From: Ileibacterium sp.
Lineage (GTDB): Bacteria; Bacillota_I; Bacilli_A; Erysipelotrichales; Erysipelotrichaceae
DNA: 10,049 nt
Assembly (NCBI GenBank): GCA_021443945.1
Contig: JABUSF010000004.1
Coordinates: 5,625-15,673, forward strand
Reading direction: 5' to 3'
Below, one piece after another: positions 6,613 through 10,049 of the stretch (position 1 is the first letter of the stretch; the number at the start of each line of letters is the position of its first letter). Position numbers and translations under genes: made by a program. The notes under the pieces are model-generated. The model saw nothing but the letters and a program-made list of their open reading frames with translations, did no database searches and was not told the DNA's origin.

Positions 6613-7474
6613 TCTTCTTCCTCTTTTCTTTCATTTTGCGCTGCAGAACTGGAATGGAAATGGTAATGGCAACCAGAACCGCAGAAACAAGGTTCATGTC
6701 AGTGGCGGCAAAGCCCAGCTGCAGAGCCACTGTGTACAGCAGCCGGTACAGAACAGCACCCACAACCGCAGCACTTAACCCCACACCAATGGTTTTCGGG
6801 CGGAGAACGGCTTCACCGATAATAATTCCGGCCAGGCCGAGAACCAGCATTCCCGTTCCCCCGGTCACATCTGCAAAGTTTTGAAACTGTGCAAGCAGAG
6901 CGCCGGACAAAGCCACCAGTCCGTTGGAAAGTCCCAGGCCAAGAAATTTCATGTTGTCTACATTAATAGAAGAGGACTTGACCATATTTTCATTGTCCCC
7001 GCAGGCTCTCAGCATCAGACCAAGGTTGGTCTTGAAAAACAGATACAGCAGCAGCCCGATCAGCCCAGCTGCTCCCAGAAGAACAATCAACTGGGTGTCC
7101 GGATTGGACAGCAGCGTCGGAACCGGAGCAGCAAACAGGGAGACGTTGGGAGCTCCGCCCATGACCCGCAGGTTAATGGAATACAGTCCGGTCATGGTCA
7201 GTATTCCTGCCAGCAAAGGCTGTATTTTCATTTTTGTTTCGAGAAAAGCTGTCATGCATCCGCACACAACCCCAGCCGCAAAGGCCGCTGCCAAACCAAT
7301 GTTGGGCATCCCAGCCAAAGTCAGCATGGCGCAGACACATCCTCCGGTGACAAAGGATCCATCCACGGTCAGGTCCGGGGAGTCCATAACTTTTACCGTA
7401 ATATATTCACCAAGGGACAGAATGGCAAAAATCAAACCGAGTTCAACCGCTCTTAAAATGACTTCCATTGACAT
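6605..7474 (-). CDS. ABC transporter permease, tryptophan uptake (trpY-like)
   Basis: This inner-membrane protein of 289 residues has about nine hydrophobic segments (roughly 5-27, 40-55, 58-78, 85-101, 125-147, 172-192, 203-220, 226-247 and 259-277) and a very basic C terminus, KMKEKRKKNA. It belongs to the LivH/LivM-type permease family (BPD_transp_2); the cytoplasmic loop LMLRACGDNENMVKSSS (about 153-169) before the sixth segment is the usual ATPase-contact region. Only one permease gene is present, so the channel is presumably a homodimer. It starts 4 nt after the substrate-binding gene; the ribosome site is weak (GGTGA inside the end of that gene), suggesting coupled translation. The ATG at codon 3 is an alternative start. 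Remarkably for a membrane protein of this size it has no Trp. Confidence 0.9.
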   Translation of the reverse strand: MSMEVILRAVELGLIFAILSLGEYITVKVMDSPDLTVDGSFVTGGCVCAMLTLAGMPNIGLAAAFAAGVVCGCMTAFLETKMKIQPLLAGILTMTGLYSINLRVMGGAPNVSLFAAPVPTLLSNPDTQLIVLLGAAGLIGLLLYLFFKTNLGLMLRACGDNENMVKSSSINVDNMKFLGLGLSNGLVALSGALLAQFQNFADVTGGTGMLVLGLAGIIIGEAVLRPKTIGVGLSAAVVGAVLYRLLYTVALQLGFAATDMNLVSAVLVAITISIPVLQRKMKEKRKKNA

Positions 7475-7478
7475 AGTT

Positions 7479-8510
7479 TTATTTCACCATAACCAGCTTA
7501 TCGCTGTTCTTTACAGAATCAGGAATCTGAACCGGAACTTTGGAGCTTTTGGACAGCTGGTCAAAGTCATTCTGATTTATATACACGTTCAGATCATCCT
7601 TGAACACTTTGACAGGCATTTCTGCCGGATCGTTTCCGTTGAGCACATTCACAGCCATCAAAGCTGTTTCTCTGCCCAAAGCTTCATAGTCGATGCCCAC
7701 TGTGGCAAATCCACCGTCTTTGACCATGGAATCTGCTCCCACGTAGTAAGGAACTTTGGCTTTTAAAGCAATCTGGCTTAAAGCCGCCATACCAGAGGCA
7801 ACGGTATTGTCATTCGGGGAGAACAGTACATCAACATCCTGACACAGTACACTGGCGGCCTGCTGCAGAGTGGTCAGGTCCGTTCCGGTTTTTTCCACCA
7901 CTTTCAGACCTTTGGAAGCAGCGTATTCTTTGAACTTTTTCACATTGGAAACAGAGTTGGCTTCTCCTGCATTGTACAGAACACCCACCGTTTTAGCAGA
8001 CGGTGTCAGTTCACCGATCAGATCACAAATCTGATCCACCTGCACTTCATCGCTGGTCCCCGTCACATTTCCGCCTGGCTTATTCAGGGATTTCACCAGT
8101 CCGGCACCCACAGGATCGGACACAGCCGAGAAGATTACAGGCACTTTATCGGAAAAGTTTTGAGCACTCTGCGCTGTTGGGGTAGCAATGGCAATGATGA
8201 TATCCGCCTTGTCAGAAGCATAGCCGGACATAATGGTATCCAGATTGGAAATCTGGTTGGCTGCATTCTGGTATTTAATCACGGCGGTTTCCCCGTCTTT
8301 GTATCCCTGTACTTCCAATTCATCGATAATGGCATCCCGAATGGTATTCAGGGAAGGATGATCCACGATCTGAGCCACACCAATCGTGACTTTTTCCTTG
8401 GGTGCAGATTCCTGGGCAGCCTGGTTCGAGCTGGCAGGGGCGGAAGAACATCCAGCCAGAAGAGTTCCGGCCATCATCAGAGATGTCAGTTTTTTCATTG
8501 TGTTTTTCAT
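7479..8510 (-). CDS. trpX: Tryptophan ABC transporter substrate-binding lipoprotein (trpX-like)
   Basis: This is the extracellular receptor of the transporter. The 343-residue protein starts with a lipoprotein signal: basic MKNTMKK, a hydrophobic stretch, and lipobox LLAGC with the lipidated Cys21, followed by a Ser/Ala/Gln-rich linker. The mature part from about residue 40 (VTIGVAQIVDHPSL) matches the two-lobed ABC_sub_bind family (PF04392), with segments VIFSAVSDPVGAGLV and NVTGTSDEV typical of it. The start ATG at 8508-8510 is set by AAAGGAG (8517-8523) 6 nt upstream; the longer open frame to 8561 runs back into the T-box terminator and is rejected. The amino acid transported is inferred from the T-box specifier TGG and the known link of this family to Trp T-boxes. 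It contains no Trp. Confidence 0.88.
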   Translation of the reverse strand: MKNTMKKLTSLMMAGTLLAGCSSAPASSNQAAQESAPKEKVTIGVAQIVDHPSLNTIRDAIIDELEVQGYKDGETAVIKYQNAANQISNLDTIMSGYASDKADIIIAIATPTAQSAQNFSDKVPVIFSAVSDPVGAGLVKSLNKPGGNVTGTSDEVQVDQICDLIGELTPSAKTVGVLYNAGEANSVSNVKKFKEYAASKGLKVVEKTGTDLTTLQQAASVLCQDVDVLFSPNDNTVASGMAALSQIALKAKVPYYVGADSMVKDGGFATVGIDYEALGRETALMAVNVLNGNDPAEMPVKVFKDDLNVYINQNDFDQLSKSSKVPVQIPDSVKNSDKLVMVK

Positions 8511-8516
8511 AAATTT

Positions 8517-8523
8517 CTCCTTT
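8517..8523 (-). promoter_or_regulatory. Shine-Dalgarno site of trpX
   Basis: AAAGGAG lies 6 nt upstream of the ATG at 8508-8510. It fixes this start over the ATGs at 8526-8528 and 8559-8561, which have no such site. Confidence 0.85.
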
Positions 8524-8559
8524 GTCATTTTGCGTTTTGTGACAAAAGTGCAGCGGGTC

Positions 8560-8596
8560 AAAAAAAAGTCCTGTCTCCTGAAATAGGAAACAGGAC
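8560..8596 (-). terminator. T-box-controlled terminator before trpX
   Basis: On the minus strand arms GTCCTGTTTCCT (8585-8596) and AGGAGACAGGAC (8568-8579) pair over 12 bp with one G-U, close a 5-nt loop and are followed by eight T (8560-8567). The 5' arm shares the CCTGT and part of the TTCTGT needed for the antiterminator, so the two structures exclude each other. It stops transcription when tRNA is charged. Confidence 0.93.
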
Positions 8597-8822
8597 AGAA
8601 CTTTCAGTCAAAATTCTGCGGTACCACCTGTATTGGCGTTTTGCCCACTCACCGAATGCCATCACATTCTTCTTTCTGTAACGGGAAAGCCCCGGCTTCG
8701 CTACTGCAAGGTTCACGTCGCCCTTGGAAGTCCATTTGCGAAACTGCCATCATCCGGCTTGCACCATCCCGGACTCGCTTTGGATACATCTTTTCGTTTG
8801 ATCTCTTCCTCATCGGTTTATT
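8560..8822 (-). promoter_or_regulatory. T-box riboswitch, specifier TGG (tryptophan)
   Basis: The leader senses uncharged tRNA and controls the transporter genes. Stem I has lower helix GGAAG (8805-8809) with CTTCC (8726-8730), a helix CGAAA (8792-8796) with TTTCG (8739-8743), and the distal loop with GGGATGGTGCAAG capped by TCCGG/CCGGA. Between the two lower helices, the 3' side reads CAAA-TGG-A, placing the specifier codon TGG (Trp) at 8732-8734 with its usual following purine. The T-box AGGTGGTACCGCAG is at 8616-8629. The antiterminator is complete: ACAGG (8627-8631) with CCTGT (8590-8594), a 7-nt bulge TGGTACC (8620-8626), and GCAGAA (8614-8619) with TTCTGT (8595-8600). Uncharged tRNA-Trp should stabilise it and allow read-through into trpX. 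Confidence 0.93.
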
Positions 8823-8828
8823 AGAAAC

Positions 8829-8857
8829 ATCTTAGCTTTTGTAAAAAATGTTGTAAA
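8829..8857 (-). promoter_or_regulatory. Promoter of the T-box/trpX operon
   Basis: The -35 TTTACA (8852-8857) and the -10 TAAGAT (8829-8834) have a 17-bp spacer. Transcription should start near 8822, just upstream of stem I of the T-box, which fits well. Confidence 0.7.
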
Positions 8858-8887
8858 GATGATTGCCGAAGTTATTTTCGCAGCTCT

Positions 8888-9952
8888 TTATTTTACTTCT
8901 CTGGTCCAGCCGTACTTGTCTTCCAGATCACCCCACTGAATGCCTGTCAGGGTATCATAGACTTTCTGCGTCAAAGGGCCGGTTTCAAAATTGTTGATGA
9001 CGGCTTTTTCTCCTTTGTAGCAAAGTTCGCCCACTGGAGAAACAACAGCAGCCGTTCCTGTTCCAAACGCTTCCTGCAGTCTTCCTTCGCGGGCGGCCTG
9101 CATTAAATCCTCAATGGCCAGGTGTTCTTCATGAATTTCATAACCCCAGTCTTTGAGAATGTGCAGAATGGAATCTCTGGTCACGCCTGGAAGAACCGTG
9201 CCTTCGATTGGAGCCGTATAGATTTTATTATCGATCACAAACATAACGTTCATGGAACCAACTTCTTCTACGTATTTGCGGTTTACACCGTCCAGCCAGA
9301 GAACCTGGGTATAGCCATGAGCTTCCGCTTTTTCCTGTGCTTTTAAAGATCCGGCATAGTTTCCGCCGCATTTGGTAAAGCCAGTTCCTCCTGGTGCTGC
9401 GCGGACATACTCGTCTTCGACCCAGATTTTTACCGGTGCCACACCTTCCGGATAGTAGGCGCCGACTGGAGAGCAGATGACCATAAATTTATAGGATTTG
9501 GCAGGGTGAACACCAACCTGAGCTTCTGTAGCAAACATGTATGGACGGATATAAAGAGATTCCCCTTCCCCTGTCGGGATCCAGTCTTTTTCCAGTTTTA
9601 CCAGCTCTTCAATGGCACCAATAAACATTTCTTCGGATACCTTTGGCATGCTCAAGCGGTCGTTGGAGTTGGCAAAACGGGCTGCGTTTTTCTCCGGACG
9701 GAACAGCAGAATGCGGCCGTCTTTTGTTTTATAGGCTTTCAGACCTTCAAATGTTTCCTGTGCATAGTGAAGAACCATGCTGGCTGGGTTCAGTTCGATC
9801 GGACCGAAAGGAACGATGCGGGCATCGTGGAATCCTCCCTGGTCTTCATCGTAGTCTACAACAGCCATATAATCCGTATAGTATTTTCCAAACCCCAGCG
9901 CTCCCTGTGGTTTTTCTTTTAAGTCACTGCGGGCTTCAAATTTCATTTCCAT
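8888..9952 (-). CDS. ilvE: Branched-chain amino acid aminotransferase
   Basis: This cytoplasmic PLP enzyme makes valine, isoleucine and leucine from their keto acids with glutamate as amino donor, and is reversible. The 354 residues correspond to the longer BCAT form (eukaryote-like class IV aminotransferase) rather than the ~310-residue E. coli IlvE. Seen: substrate/cofactor region QETFEGLKAYKTKDG (65-79), FRPEKNAARF (84-93), PLP-binding Lys194 in GTGFTKCGGNY, and LWLDGVNRKYVEEVGSMN with the PLP-contacting Glu. The N-terminal ATG has GAGG 8 nt upstream; the ATG at codon 3 is a poorer choice. It has its own promoter and no strong terminator behind it. Six Trp residues contrast with none in the next operon. 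Confidence 0.96.
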   Translation of the reverse strand: MEMKFEARSDLKEKPQGALGFGKYYTDYMAVVDYDEDQGGFHDARIVPFGPIELNPASMVLHYAQETFEGLKAYKTKDGRILLFRPEKNAARFANSNDRLSMPKVSEEMFIGAIEELVKLEKDWIPTGEGESLYIRPYMFATEAQVGVHPAKSYKFMVICSPVGAYYPEGVAPVKIWVEDEYVRAAPGGTGFTKCGGNYAGSLKAQEKAEAHGYTQVLWLDGVNRKYVEEVGSMNVMFVIDNKIYTAPIEGTVLPGVTRDSILHILKDWGYEIHEEHLAIEDLMQAAREGRLQEAFGTGTAAVVSPVGELCYKGEKAVINNFETGPLTQKVYDTLTGIQWGDLEDKYGWTREVK

Positions 9953-9984
9953 CTTTTTTTCCTCGATTCTTGATTTATGAAAAA

Positions 9985-10013
9985 AAGATACACCCCCTAT
10001 GAAAAATTTTCAA
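9985..10013 (-). promoter_or_regulatory. Promoter of ilvE
   Basis: The -35 TTGAAA (10008-10013) and the -10 TATCTT (9985-9990) are separated by 17 bp. The predicted start near 9978 leaves a short leader of about 25 nt with no room for an RNA switch. Confidence 0.7.
10000..10012. promoter_or_regulatory. Palindrome overlapping the ilvE -35 box
   Basis: TGAAAAATTTTCA is a perfect 6+1+6 inverted repeat covering most of the -35. GAAAATTTTC is what appears where two CodY boxes overlap, but a full CodY box is not present: the best match, AATTTTCAATTATTT at 10006-10020, has about four mismatches. A repressor site is plausible; in A/T-rich promoter DNA chance is also possible. Confidence 0.3.
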
Positions 10014-10049
10014 TTATTTTCAGGTTCTCAGAACAGGAAAATCCGGCTG

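Noticed and set aside
8535..8547. Small inverted repeat TTTTG-3-CAAAA between T-box terminator and trpX
   Set aside because: It is weak and A/T only, with no U-run or link to the T-box fold; probably chance.
8511..8561. Longer trpX start at 8561
   Set aside because: It begins in the terminator U-run and would put residues before a perfect lipoprotein signal peptide; the ATG at 8510 has AAAGGAG 6 nt upstream.

Overview
The window reads as chromosomal DNA from a Firmicute of moderate GC, probably an anaerobe. The evidence is strong purine-rich Shine-Dalgarno sites, sigma-A type promoters with 17-bp spacers, U-tailed intrinsic terminators, a T-box leader, and a dihydroxyacid dehydratase of the oxygen-sensitive [4Fe-4S] type. 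A more exact taxon cannot be read with confidence. Every gene lies on the minus strand, so transcription runs from high to low coordinates. I see no insertion sequence, phage gene, CRISPR array, tRNA or rRNA.

There are three transcription units. (1) ilvE (9952-8888), a branched-chain aminotransferase, has its own promoter at about 9985-10013. (2) A tryptophan-transporter operon has a promoter at 8829-8857 and a complete T-box riboswitch at about 8560-8822 whose specifier codon reads TGG (Trp). It encodes a lipoprotein substrate-binding protein (trpX-like), a membrane permease (trpY-like), an ATPase (trpZ-like) and an unrecognised 70-residue protein, and ends in a strong terminator at 5564-5590. 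(3) The ilv operon starts at a consensus promoter at 5439-5467 carrying a CodY-like palindrome. It runs ilvB-ilvN-ilvC-ilvD and continues by a start/stop overlap into an unrecognised gene that leaves the window at position 1.

Together, IlvBN, IlvC, IlvD and IlvE cover every step from pyruvate (or pyruvate plus 2-ketobutyrate) to valine and isoleucine. The transporter operon between them serves another amino acid, tryptophan, and is induced when tRNA-Trp is uncharged.

The most interesting points are these. The four proteins of the Trp-controlled operon contain no tryptophan in 951 codons. An unknown small protein is the last cistron of that operon. A terminator-like hairpin separates ilvC from ilvD. 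Perfect palindromes overlap the -35 boxes of both ilv promoters. The cofactor loop of IlvC is unusual. No wholly new system is evident; the genes are mostly well-known families and the novelty lies in regulation and in the two unknown proteins.
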